From Bisporella sp. PMI_857 (lineage: Eukaryota > Ascomycota > Leotiomycetes > Helotiales > Helotiaceae): 64,000 bases of DNA. Location of the stretch: positions 248,001 to 312,000 of the forward strand of contig JAJSPD010000053.1 of the NCBI GenBank assembly GCA_021307315.1. Direction: 5' to 3'. This document shows, piece after piece, positions 19,878 through 31,895 of this stretch. A program made the position numbers and the translations under genes. Positions within the stretch are counted from its first letter, which is position 1; each line of letters begins with the position of its first letter. The notes below the pieces were generated by a model. The model was given only the letters and a program-made list of their open reading frames with translations, was not told the DNA's origin and did not search any database.

Positions 19878-21426
19878 TGCTGATGAATTAAGCTTTGTGA
19901 AGGAGTTATTTCGGAAGATTAGAATGTTTAGATCTGGGACCCTGTTGATAGATACTTTGAAGGGATTATCTTTCTTTCTATACTATTTTACAAAATCGAG
20001 AAGCCGCAAAGATCACTATCAAAAGTCCCCGTAAGACATAAATCATTTTCAAGGATATTTTGGAGGACTACATGGGATATGCCGGCATGTGCTCACAGTT
20101 TTGGACCCCAACTTCCTGAGATATCCGGCAAGACATTACCCTTCCTAATCGAGTGGATTCAGGAGGTAGCTGAGCTTGCCCGACGTTAAGAATCAAACTC
20201 TCACTACTGCTTTAGGTTGAGTTGGCCAGCCATGTCCTTAATATCCCCAACATTAGCCAATAAGAAATCGCCCGTAGAGCATATTACGCGGCTTGCGCGA
20301 CATCTTGAAAAGGAATCTACATGCAAGGTACTGCATATGACCTGTCAAATTTTCTTCTGAAGCGGAAACGGCCACCCATTTCTCTGGTACAGAGCCTCAT
20401 GCCGAGATGCCAGCCATTGGCAGCATCTGCAAAGATGTTTGGAACAAGTACAACAGCCACTGATAAAATTGGTCGACCCCAACCGAGAGGTTTAGTTTCA
20501 GCCTTATCGTTTCCCAGGGGATAGTTTTAACTTCCAGATGGCATGGTGGCAACGGTGGCTTGGGGGCTGTCACATCTGACAAGCTACTGTTAAAGGGATG
20601 CATCTTACCTTCTACATGTGTTTCTATAATGCTAGCTAGGCATCTGCCAACTAACCTAGCAAAGTAAAAGATGCCCGCAGCAGTCTCTTCACAATCACTT
20701 TACTTGAGCATGAAATTATAATTCTGTTTGCCCTACATATTGATCATTCGCTCTTGACCCACGAACGCGATACTCTTGGTATATTGCCACCTCTTTAACA
20801 ATTTGAGGTTCTGGTGTTGCTTCCACTTAAGCCTTTGATACTTTCTCTGTCCAATGTAATGCGGCGGCAAGACCCGATGTGACCATATTATCAAAGTGGC
20901 GGATTCCGGCGCTGCAGATGCAGATGCAGGTACTGATTCAAATTTGCGAATCACACCATAGCCCCGGTACACTCTTTTAAAAAGCTAAGCAGGACCTACC
21001 ATGGACCCCAAAAGATAAAGATTTCCTTTTTGCGCAGCCCAGAGAGTATATGTTTCAAAAGCCGCCCAGTTCTAAAGCTAATTCTGTTAAAGCCAGACAA
21101 ATCAAAGATATGATAGATGTGATATGTGGAACGGAAATCAAAACGAAGGTGTTTCAGGATCGGCTATATCCGACTTAGATTATCAGTAGAAATTAATAGA
21201 GGTAGCTGTGCTAGGAGCCAGCTTAACGTGATCCCGAGATTTCCAGCGTTTAAATTCAATATCAAGCGATGAGCAGCTCCTGAAAATCATCCATACCTGA
21301 TAGACCTCCCTACCTTTCCATGATTGAAAGATTGAAGGGCAAAACGTGATATGTGAAAAGTGATGATAAGCTGTCGCAATACCCTCTTCAAAATCACTAA
21401 GGCTCGTGTGTGGCGAAACGTTTTCC
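19878..21426. other. Intergenic, about 1.5 kb
   Basis: Only short, unsupported ORFs on both strands. No domain, RNA gene or clear repeat was recognised. It separates the minus-strand secreted-protein gene from the plus-strand membrane-protein gene. Confidence 0.4.
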
Positions 21427-23007
21427 ATGGACCAACAGCGGCTAGGTCACCATACTGCTGCGCAGGTATTGCCAGTAATCCCACTTTCTCCAAGGCCAAC
21501 TCTCACCCGGACTTTTTCTAGCGATACTCCTACACTTATAGGGGTGCACAGCTTCGGAAGTCTTTTATCTACAAATGATATTGAAAGTGCTAAAGATGGA
21601 CAGACTGACACGGGTCTCAAAAAATTGCGATTACAACGGAGAATGCTACGGAATCTCCCCTTTTCTACAAATGCATCGCAGAGGGTCGCTCAGCAGATGA
21701 TCTGCATCTTCGTTGCCTTTGTCGTTATATTGATTCTGGTATCGAGATTTACAGATAATACTTCATGGTTTGCGGTAGTGGCCTTTGGCTCCCTCTCTTC
21801 CGTTGGTCTTCTGCTGTACGCTGTGTGGAGCTTCATCTCCCTTCGACAAAACCGTGAGTGTATAGGTCGCTTGGAAAATAACAAGCTAAAAGGATAATAG
21901 AAGCCTATAGCGCTAACCTTGGAAACACTGCGGCTGTGGTATTGCTCACAATACCATTGTTCACCGTCTTGTACCTGAAGTTGTGGTACCCTCAATTAAA
22001 TCACGATGTTATGACTACCACTATTGACATGGTGGTAAGTTATATTCTTCGCGTTAAGATGTAACCGCTAACAAGGATCTAGGATGAAATTGAGTTCCCA
22101 TCTATTGCCTTGTTTCAACGGAAGGATTGGTCATCTCAAGCAAATCTCAGAGGCCGCTTTTCAGAAACCTCGGGTTCAAAATGTTTCCTCGGCTGGTACA
22201 ATGAAACTGCCCCATCATGTCACGACTTGCCAGCAGGATCCTTGAACAACGATACGCAGTGCACTTGCAGAGAATTGTGGTAGGAGCATTTCAAAGATCG
22301 AATCGATGAAAGATTTTAACTTCGCCAGGTACAATAATGATCAAGTCATTGAAGACTTCGTATGGATGAACACTAGTTACCGCTACGTAGCCTTTAACTC
22401 TCCACCATGGCTCTCGACGAGCACGCCAACATACATGCTGCTCTTGCAAGCATTTTTTGATTGTGAAAATGTCTAAAACCTTTCCCAAAGCTTAGGGACT
22501 GACCTCTCCCAGATAATGTCCAGAAAGCAAAAGACGACTCCAGCAGCTACAATCCTAGCTTGTACGTGGCTATATACGATCCTGCTTTGGGCATGCAAAA
22601 GGCTTTTGAGCAAGGGTATACAAGAATGAAGTTAATCAATGCATACAGCATTGTCGCAATCAACATTGGACTCCGCAAACGACAAGCTCCTGATTATGAA
22701 CCAGCATATGATTACACCCTAGATATATCTTCGTCACCTGTGGCAGAGTTGCCGATGCCATGCGATACAAGTACTGTATTAACATATCAGTACGCTTGTC
22801 ATACCTGCCTCTTCATCACCATACCCAACTTTGAAAGAACCACAATTGTTAGACAGAAGAGGCTGGACTGGCTGGTAGGCAAGCCATCTACAACTCATTA
22901 AAGTTTAAGCTAATATCTTGTAGGGCGTTGCAGCTTCTTTAGGTGCCTACTTCTCGCTTGTTCAGTTTGTCAGCTGGATTGTATCAACTCAAGCGTGGAA
23001 AGTATAG
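21427..23007 (+). CDS. Multi-pass membrane protein, unknown family
   Basis: Six exons, all in phase: 21427-21853, 21901-22034, 22083-22279, 22329-22462, 22513-22874 and 22924-23007, giving about 445 residues. A Ser/Thr-rich cytoplasmic-like N-terminus of ~95 residues leads into two transmembrane helices (QMICIFVAFVVILILVS, then VVAFGSLSSVGLLLYAVW). A third follows near residue 150 (AAVVLLTIPLFTVLYLKLW). Then comes a ~240-residue segment with paired cysteines (QCTC, ACHTC) and tryptophans that is probably lumenal or extracellular, and a last helix near the C-terminus (SLVQFVSWIVSTQ). I do not recognise the family. The layout, with a cysteine-containing domain between helices 3 and 4, suggests a surface or vacuolar protein. 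The gene model is supported by phase closure but the short introns are predicted by eye. Confidence 0.6.
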
Positions 23008-24039
23008 CACCGAGTGCAGAGCCGACCAAGTGAAGAAAGCAGAAGCCTGAGGTCACAAGATCCCTGTTCTATTTTATATCATGCACTGAGCGGTGAATGC
23101 GTGAGTAGCCTTGTGCATTCACCGTATCCTGGGAGGCCGAGGACGGTAGTTCAATATGTATTTATGGAATAACGGAGGAAAGATCAAAGAGAATATTATA
23201 AACTAATTCAATATGTGAAGATAATATCACAATCGCGCTTATTTTAGAATCTTCTAGTCGATATTCAGTTCAATTGAGCTTCAGGTTACGGATTTTTCAG
23301 AAAATAAGCGGTTTCCATGAGAATTACGCATCTACCCTTCACTCCTAGATATGTGAAAATCACGTGTGGCCTTCAAATTTTGGTGCCTGCTTGCATAGGA
23401 CTGGCAAGGCATACAAAACTTCACGGATGGCTTTGATGTAGTACGAATCTGCAGAGTCATACGCTGTGCCTTCAAAATCAGGTTAACGAATACGACAGTT
23501 AGTTGGAATGGGGCCATTCGTGCTACGAGCTCTCGGTACCCAAGGCAAGGCCGGTGAAGATATCTCTAGTGAACAATTAACATTACCTGAGGCTGAAGAG
23601 CCCATTTTTCAACCAACCTCACCGACAAAACAAATTCTGATCCTAGTGGGCCTCTGTCTTTAGTTAAGCAACATGCTCGATGTCTCTCTGTCGGATCGGA
23701 CAACCCTTACACGTAAACACGAAAGCTGGCATGCCTTGGAAGGACGAATCGGAGTCTGACGATGACTCACTTCATTGTTTATGTCAGGCAGCACCAGCAG
23801 ATCGCCTCGCTTCTACGTCTACTCGGTTAGCAACACATGTTCCCAATGTTTCCTTCTGCCTCTTTCATCTTCTTGAGCCCTATGCCGCCTGCTCAACCTC
23901 ACCTCTCACAACCTCAAGCACGCATTGAAATGAAACTTGTGGTGATGTCTCCACAAACCAGGACAGATTCCGCAGGAGCGGCAGCTGTGGGCTCCTTCAC
24001 ACCAACTCTCGATGACACTTATTGGCTCTTTGGTGAAAT
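23008..24039. other. Intergenic, about 1 kb
   Basis: No supported gene. Short overlapping ORFs near 23680-24055 have no recognisable sequence and do not splice convincingly to the downstream 136-aa gene, though an upstream exon for that gene cannot be excluded. Confidence 0.4.
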
Positions 24040-24546
24040 ATGCCTCGCCTCCTGACGCAGCTATTCTCTCACAAGGCAGAGTTGATGTCAATTGAGAAAT
24101 CTCAGGCTCTTTTTCCCAAGGCCGTCCCGTCAGATCTGCCTGACGGGCGTGGTCTGAAGGCAGAGGACATGGTCATCGTAAAGGTTTGGGGAAATTAATC
24201 ATCTATGCTACGCAATGCTCACCGTGCTAGAATCTGACCGAAAGACCCGATGCAAGATCATTCAAAACTCCTCGGAAAGAGAAAACTAAATTGGTGAGTG
24301 CTCATACCTGGACATGTCTTTGAGTTTGTCTGATAGCTTCAGCCTGCTCCCAATTACAAGAGAGGAGAACAAGCGTGGCTCACGATCAATGGCCATAGCG
24401 GCTCCTACAAGGTGGTAATCGCTTCGGACGGAGTTTGGGATGTCACCACGGAGCAGTGGTACTTCACCGTGAGGCAGACTGATGGAAAGCTGTATGGTGA
24501 AGGGACACCGGTCAGCGAAATGGAACTGGACCGCAGCAAGGATTAG
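24040..24546 (+). CDS. 136-aa orphan protein with SH3-like C-terminal half
   Basis: ATG at 24040; three exons (24040-24183, 24231-24293, 24343-24546), each a multiple of three, with good GT/AG borders (GTTTGG...CTAG and GTGAGT...TTCAG). The product is 136 residues, with no signal peptide or membrane helix. The N-terminal 70 residues are charged and probably flexible. The C-terminal ~65 residues alternate Trp/Gly/Val beta-type segments (GEQAWLTING, GSYKVVIASDG, EQWYFTVRQTDGK, SEMELD), as in small SH3-like or chromo-barrel modules. I do not know the family. All-phase-0 introns and clean exon borders argue that it is a real gene. It lies 232 bp before the DUF6594 gene, on the same strand. Confidence 0.5.
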
Positions 24547-24778
24547 GCGCCCTGGGCTGTTTAAGCCGGGCGTTGTGTTACTTGATAATCTTACAAGGTG
24601 GTGTTCTGGCGTATATGTGTAAATTCACATCCCATGATTGGGTTATTATTCCTGTACAGATATTATGCAAGCCACATGACAACTGTAGCGCAGCCTTGCG
24701 CGAGTAAGTGTTCATGCGTCTTTGAAATCAACTTGTATTGATGAGAAATGATTCAAGAATTCAGCTTCGAAATCGACA

Positions 24779-26189
24779 ATGACTTCATTTGAAAGGAAGG
24801 AAGATCTCATGGAGAAAGGAGGACTATATGCTCAGGTGCCAGAGTGTCAGACATGGGTGCCAACAAGCCCAGGTTCTCCTCCTTTGCATGTCCAAGCGCC
24901 TAAAAATGACTCGGAAGGGATAATAGAGAATGGTGAGATTCAGGTGCTGCCAAAAGAGGTTGCCATATGTCCTAATTGAGAATTGAAGCAATACGAGATA
25001 CCAGTCCAATTCAGTCATTCGGCTATCGTCTGCTTGTCACATTCAAAAACCTCCGCCACCTAATTCTATCTAGACGGCAGAGGTCAGCAGAGCCTAGAAA
25101 AACAATTGTGCGGACGCGTACGTATATTTGATAAAACAGATAGTACTTTAAAGTGTTATGAAGGGCTGTATACTAATCGTTTGAAAGTCGCCCAATGTCC
25201 GAAAGGATATCCACGACTGGCTGCGTTTCTCGACAGTGACGAAAATTTCATGCTGTATCGAAGATTCGGATTCCTCCAGGCTCGACTACTGTTGAACAAA
25301 CAAGACGAACTGAGGGACCTTGAAAAGAAGCTGGAGCGCATGGATAGCGTGGACGAGAAGACCGATCCGAGCCTATTAAGGTCACGCGAAAAATATGTTC
25401 TTTCAAATGATCGGCGGAAGAAGCTTTTCCATGACATCGAAGAGAAGTTCAAGGAATATGGTAATGCGACAGAATTCTTTTCCGCTATATTTTTGCTCTT
25501 GAAACTCATAACGCCTTTAGTATCGCTTCTAAATGCTGGCCGAGACCTTGCCAACTTCAATCGCCCACCTACAAGAGATTACATGAGCGTGAGGAGCTAC
25601 TTTGACGAAGAAGATCCACTTTGCAACCTTGAAAGTTATATATATCGTAAAGAAGACTTAATAACGCTTAAACCCGGTCGAGAGAACGCTTGGTTAGATG
25701 CATTTGTTGAAAAGGTTCTGCAAAAACTATCATGCAGATTTGTCAGGGTATGCTACTAGGCCGCGTTGAGAAATCTTCTCTGACCTCTACACCAGTATCT
25801 CTTCAGCGGCCCAGTTAGTCTTGCACCAAATTCGATTCCGAAAACGTTTTCTAAGCTGACGATCTATATGACTCAAGGAACTCTCCAGAAAGACTGATCC
25901 TAGGGATACAGGCGTCATGCTCTACAGTCGAAGAAGGATTGACTTCGTAGTATCTCTAATCATTACAATCATGATCCTAGTCTTGCTAATTGTGCCTGTC
26001 TATATCCTTTGGAGTCTAACACGCGGGGAGCCCTCAGGAAAGGTCATTGCAGTCATCATAGGCGTACTTTTGATATTTACCATGGTGTTTTCGGGAGCGT
26101 TGTCCCTGTTTACAAGAGCAAAGCGTCATGAGATCCTTGCATCGGCAGCTGCGTATGTTACGAGCACAAATTACAAGTCCAGGCACTAA
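24779..26189 (+). pseudogene. DUF6594 membrane protein, apparent frameshift
   Basis: Exon 1 24779-24932 joins in phase to 25074-25747, then to 25796 onward. The core GYPRLAAFLDSDENFMLYRRF followed by LQARLLLNKQDELRDLEKKL is the hallmark of fungal DUF6594 proteins, which end in two or three membrane helices. The helices are present (VSLIITIMILVLLIVPVYIL and IAVIIGVLLIFTMVFSGALS, 25917-26189). However, the exon from 25796 meets TGA near 25894, and the helix-coding frame starts one base off. No splice pair rescues it by eye. One extra base around 25890-25895 would explain it. Members of this family are common beside HET and NLR genes, but their function is not established. The alternative is that I missed an intron. 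Confidence 0.65.
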
Positions 26190-27137
26190 CAAATGTAAAA
26201 CACAGATACTGTGCTGTCCTTGTTGTGTTTATTGGAAACGTGGACCAGTTTTCTGGACCAAAGACGGACAATTAAGTATTTGTACTAATTAATAAGTGGG
26301 AATCTAGACCGTATTTGTTTCTGTCGTTAGGTTGAGCATGAAAATAGCCAGGTCTTTGGAACCCTAGAATACAGTGAGGCTTGAGAGTGTAGTGGGAAAG
26401 TCCAGACGTATAAAATCAGGAACTTTCACAACTGGTGTCCAATTGCAGGAATTCAGCTCACCATCATTGCATCATGAGTTGCTATTTAGTAGGATATAAA
26501 ATGCAGAAACTCTTTCAAACTTCTAAGACGCCCGCACTGCATCGGTGAAGAGGTGCAGATCATTGGAACATTAATTTAGCATTGTCAACAGCCAATCAGA
26601 AATAAATAAAGCTTTTCGTAAGCTTCATTCCAGTTTTGCGAGTTCAAAGCAAACTGATTGTGCCATACTTTCTTAGGCAGTTAAGAGTGGAGTGGCAGTT
26701 CATGTACAAAAGCGTAACGCATGCTGCGAACACCTCTAGGTGCCATGCAAGAAGCTATGTACCCTGAATAATAGGCTTAGGTCTGCCTGTGTAACCCTCG
26801 AGCCTTATCACTCGGCGACTAAGAGCCTGTAAAATCAACGTACCAAGCCCCCTGGTGTGGCTGTACCCAATCTTCGCTATTCAAAGAAACTGGGCACACT
26901 GCTCAGGCTTTCGTGGAAACCAACCTCACCAGGAATGATCGATTGAGTTGAGCGATGCATGCCAGGGCCTTCTTTTCAATAGGTCGGCTTCAGATAAGCA
27001 AAAGCTGCGCCAACTCCATCGCTCCTGTAGGCAGCCTTATTTAGATGCCCCGTTTAGCACTTGCAAAACTTATATGTGAAAGATACATAACTGCTAAGAA
27101 AGCTTTTCCACGGCTTTTATGATAGCTCTTGACCTTT
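26190..27137. other. Intergenic, about 950 bp
   Basis: No gene, repeat or RNA feature seen. It probably holds the promoter of the caspase-like gene. Confidence 0.4.
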
Positions 27138-28675
27138 ATGCCTAGTGTTAGGATTTCTAGAGCACCATCAATTATGAACACTGCAACATTCCCGGAAGGG
27201 AATAAAATTGATCTAGAATGCGGTGAAAATGAAGAATTTGCCTCGATTCAACATGGACAGAAAACACTCGCTTTAGAGGATGCTGCCGTCCGAAGGGTAT
27301 GGCAGGAGGAAATGAAGGATTTTGGTCTAAGGGGTAAAACACACAGAAACGTTGCGGTCCTGATGATCTCTTTCGTGAATGAACTGGACGATCTAAATAT
27401 AACCGCAGAGGTCAAGGAGCTTGGGGGCGTGTTCAAAGACATATTCCACTATCAAGTTGTCAACAAACAACTTTCGGCAAAGAAACGTCCAGGAATCCAA
27501 TTAGCTAAGCATCTCGCTGACTTCGTTTATGAGCACGAAGACGAATCAACTCTCCTTATCGTTTACTATGCAGGGCATGGAATCCCAGGAAAGCCAGGGG
27601 AGCTTTCTTTAGCGGGGTAATACTGAAGACCACAAGCAACGATTTAACAGCTAACCACAATTATAGGTGTAGAAGGCCAGACATAAAGGAGTCTATCGAA
27701 AACTCGGCCGCTTGGCACACGTCGGATTATATTCTTAAAGAAGCAAAAAGCGATGTGCTGCTTATCTTCGACTGCTGTTATGCCGGAAACCTCATCGCTC
27801 CACCTGGGAGATCCTATTTTTCTAGCCGAAGTTATGAATGTATTGCGGCTTGTGGGAAAGACTCGAAAACAGCTTTGCCAGGTCCCCACTCATTCACATC
27901 GGCGTTGATTTGGGCATTAACGACGTTAGTATCAGAAGACTCCAAACGAGAGAAGTTCACAACGTTGGAACTGCAAACCAAGATTATGAATGCCCCCGAT
28001 TTTCCCAAACAGCAATTTGTTCCTGTTGGAGAATGTACCGAGCCATGCGATCAGAGGCTGATACTCGCGCCACTTCAATCTACAAGTGATTCTGAATCGG
28101 AAAGTCCCACCACAAGCTCGGACAATGTTAAGAATAATCAACCACGCAAATATTGCATTGATTTACGACTCTGGTACCCCGAAATGCCGAATACGGAGGA
28201 GGTTAGATGCCTTGCCACTCGCTTCAAAAGACTCATGATGGACAATGTTATTGAAGCACAGCGTATAGATTGCCAAGGGTTGACAGATGTTGAATTAACA
28301 AGACGCGAGAAAGAGAATATATTCTTGGTTCTTCCTGCCGCACAGCGGTGGAAATCGTTAGTCAAAGAAAACAGAATATCCATTTCCCAGGCACTACCAA
28401 CAAATGACCACGGTACATCTTTGGAGGTTGTACCACATCCCAAAATCAGGCCGCTGGAAACCAAAGCGCAAGGAGAGCTCGGGAATACACGTATCGACTG
28501 TGATCGCGCAGGCGGCTATGACAGCGCTACAGAGATCACAAATACAGGCAAGGGCACGCCAAACCGATTCGGGCAGGGCATGCAACTTATGCGCCGCGCC
28601 GGGGCGATTGCGCTGCTATTTTTAAGCCTGCGCGTGGTGGTCTGGACTGCAGACAGATTGTATCGCGTCGTCTAA
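27138..28675 (+). CDS. Caspase-fold (C14, metacaspase-like) protein
   Basis: Two exons (27138-27616, 27667-28675; GTAATA...TATAG) joined in phase give 495 residues. The p20-like core is plain: the catalytic His lies in IVYYAGHG (residue ~147) and the catalytic Cys in LIFDCCYAGN (~197). Those motifs match fungal caspase-like peptidases rather than canonical yeast Mca1, and the N-terminus lacks the Mca1 Pro/Gln-rich prodomain. After the core a ~180-residue region has no known motif. The C-terminus is hydrophobic and basic (AGAIALLFLSLRVVVW), suggesting a tail anchor. In fungi this core also occurs fused to NACHT modules as a death effector; here it stands alone. Both catalytic residues are retained, so protease activity is plausible. 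The start at 27138 is the first ATG in frame. Confidence 0.85.
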
Positions 28676-29435
28676 GCGCAGCGAGCTATACAAGTGCTAA
28701 ACAGCTGTTTTCACAGCAAGTTGCCTGTGGCACCCTCGCACGCAACGACCCGGCTCAGGTAAGCCTGCCAGCTGCACACCCCGTCTGGTTAAAATCTTTG
28801 CTCAAAAACATGCTAATAAGCTGCAATCACAGAAAACCCCTCATATCCGTACCAACCAATCCCTACGCTTGAGACAGGGTTGGAAGAACAATAGCAGGTA
28901 TCCCGTGTTATTCTCGCTCAACATTGGGATAGCAAAGAAGCCGTAGAAGCCCTTCAGACCATCGTATAAAGAGGGGAGGGCAGGCTATTGGCCGTAGCAA
29001 GCATCATACATGACTTCACTTGAAGTGTTGTACGAGGTCTGTTTCTAATGCCGATAAGTTTTTGGTAGGACGACAGCAAGGCTAAACCATAATCTGACTA
29101 GCGCCTCGTGCATCTGGAAGTCGTTGATCTCGAGTCCCAGGAAGAGGGGATCCTGAAGAAAGTACCACTATTAATGTATAAATTAGTTCCGACCGTTGAT
29201 TCTCTAGTAGCTAATAAATATTTTGAGTCAAAATAGTCTTCAGAGAAAAACATGTCTTTTTTCGGTTCGGGAAAGCAATTGCCATTTTCACTATATAAAG
29301 GCGCCGCGAAGCTGCATCGCAGATGTAACCTTCATCCCAGATAACCATGCTAAAACTAGCGTAAAGCTCGTGGCACGTGTCGCATTATCTATATTTCAAG
29401 TCCTCCTCTGCCTACTTCCTCCTCATCTAGGACCG
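28676..29435. other. Intergenic; boundary of accessory and core halves
   Basis: Convergent gap between the caspase-like gene and LEU1. No gene seen. To its left almost every gene is accessory; to its right all recognisable genes are conserved housekeeping genes. Confidence 0.45.
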
Positions 29436-31895
29436 CTACCACTCAAGCGGTTCCTTAATTTCCTGCCCGCGATTCGTAATCGGGACTGGGACAGCCTTTG
29501 CGGCCAATCTTCCGCTCTTATTTCTCCTCAAGTATGCCCTGCCATCCAACCACGGGGTGTCACGAGTCATCTTGGCCTCAAACTTCTTAATCTTATCTTC
29601 CATCTGCATCGTCAAGCCAATATCATCTAATCCATTAACCAAACAATGTTTCCTGAATTCTTCAACCTCGAACCCGCAGATCTTCTTTCCCGACGCATCG
29701 TTGACGCTTTGGTTGGGGAGATCGACTTCGATTTCGCGGTTGGCGCGGGCTTCGGTTGCGATAATGTCGAGATCAGATTTATTTTTGATGATGATGGGAA
29801 GCATGCCGTTTTTGAAGGTATTGTTGAAGAAGATGTCTGCATATGAAGGCGCAATAACGCATTTAATTCCAAAATCGAGGAGAGCCCATGGGGCGTGTTC
29901 TCTTGAGCTGCCGCATCCGAAGTTCTCTCCAGTGACTACGAGGATCTTAGATTTCCGATATTGGTCTTGGTTGAGGACAAATTCTGGCTTCTCGGAGCCG
30001 TCCGGGTTAAAGCGGAGCTCGTAGAATAGGGCGGAGCCAAGCCCAGTACGCTTAATGGTCTTGAGAAATTGTTTGGGGATGATGGCGTCGGTATCAACAT
30101 TGGCACGGTCTAATGGTGCCGCAATACCTTTGAGAACTGTGAATTTAGGAAGCCCAGCGGAGGACTGCGCTGCAACGGTGTTTGTATTTGGTCCGCTGTC
30201 TTCTGGTTGATCGGCAATGATATCGCGCTCATCATCGTCGGTCTCAACCCGTTCATCAATATGAGGTTTAACTTGCATTGGCTTCGGTGATGCTTTTCGA
30301 GGTGTGACATTGTTCTCAATGAGTTTCCGGACATCCGTAAGCTTTCCACCGATGGCGGCAGCAGCAGCCATGACTGGGGACATCAAATGTGTCCGACCAC
30401 CAGCTCCTTGCCGTCCCTCAAAATTCCGGTTGCTGGTGCTGGCGCATCGCTCTTTTGGTGATAGGATGTCAGGATTCATGCCGAGACACATGCTGCAACC
30501 AGCTTCTCTCCACTCAAAACCAGCATCAAGGAAGACCTGGTCAAGACCCTCAGCTTCCGCTTGATCCTTCACAAGACCAGAGCCTGGAACAATCATAGCA
30601 CGCATGATATTCGGAGCCACTTTCCTGCCCTTCACAACCCGTGCTGCAGCTCTCAGATCCTCAATTCTGGCATTCGTGCAAGAACCGATGAACACCTTGT
30701 CAACGGGAATCTCCTCCATAGGTGTACCAGCAGTCAAACCCATGTACTCCAACATCCTCCGACCAGCTCTCTTTTTTTCCTCTGTTGCAAACGTCTCCGG
30801 ATCCGGTACCTTGCCCGTGATGGAAATCACATCCTCAGGGCTTGTTCCCCACGTAATCGTTGGCGGGACATCCTTGGCATCAATAAAAACATCGATGTCA
30901 TACTTTGCATTGGGATCACTCTTGAGGCTCTTCCAATACTTGATCGCGCGATTCCACTCCTCAGAGCCCACCTTTGGTGCCAACGGCCGACCCTCAAGAT
31001 ACTTGAATGTAACCTCATCCGGTGCAACCATACCAGCTCTGGCACCAGCCTCGATACTCATATTACAGATCGACATGCGTGCCTCCATGCTCAAACCCTC
31101 AATTGCAGAGCCGCAGAACTCAATGACCGCGCCGGTTCCACCCGCTGTACCAATCTTTCCAATCGCATAAAGAATAATGTCCTTTGAGCTCACACCGGGC
31201 GCAAGATCTCCATCTACCTTAATCCGCATGTTCTTGCTGCGTTTCGTGATGATCGTCTGCGTAGCGAGAACATGCTCGACCTCGCTCGTGCCAATACCGA
31301 AGGCTAGAGCTCCGAAAGCACCATGCGTGGAGGTATGCGAGTCACCGCAGACGACGGTCGTGCCCGGGAGAGTGAAGCCTTGTTCAGGACCGATGATGTG
31401 CACGATCCCCTGACGCTTGTCGCCAAGGCCGAAGTATGTGATACCAAAGTCCTTGACATTGTCCTCGAGGGTCATGCATTGCAGCTTGGAATCCTCTTCC
31501 TCGACAAAGGTCTCGATATTCTTCATGGATTTGCGGGAGGAAGTTGGCACATTCTGGAGACATTATTAGCCTTCTTCTCTCCTCACAATAAACCATTTCC
31601 CGTCGGTATCCAATTCCATCAATGAGTTGAAACTTACATGATCGGTAGTGGCAAGCGTGCAATCCGGCCGCCTCACTTTTCGACCTGCATTCTTCAGTCC
31701 CTCAAAAGCTTGCTATGGGCATCAGTTAGCGACTTCTATCCTTCCTGAGCACGAAAAAAGACTTACAGGACTTGTAACCTCATGCACAAGATGCCGATCA
31801 ATATACAGTAAAATCGTGCCATCGAGTCGCTCATCTACGATGTGGTCCTGGAAGACCTTATCGTAGAGCGTCTGAGGCCCGTCGACTGCCGGCAT
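29436..31895 (-). CDS. LEU1: 3-isopropylmalate dehydratase
   Basis: Minus strand, three exons (31895-31767, 31712-31638, 31553-29436), 773 residues. It isomerises 2- to 3-isopropylmalate in leucine synthesis and, as in other fungi, fuses the LeuC (residues ~1-480) and LeuD (~530-770) parts that are separate in bacteria. Visible signatures are [20 protein letters not shown] and the [4Fe-4S] ligands at C360 (GSCTNAR), C421 and C424 ([10 protein letters not shown]). The LeuD part shows [17 protein letters not shown]. The N-terminus [12 protein letters not shown] starts at once with the catalytic fold, so there is no long presequence. Length and motifs match the family closely. I did not find a clear CCGGNNCCGG Leu3 site upstream. 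Confidence 0.97.

Noticed and set aside
23680..24055. Overlapping short ORFs before the 136-aa gene
   Set aside because: Low-complexity reading and no phase-consistent junction to the downstream exons.
30561..31187. Plus-strand ORFs of up to 208 codons across LEU1
   Set aside because: Antisense to a certain LEU1 reading frame, with no ATG context or motif of their own.
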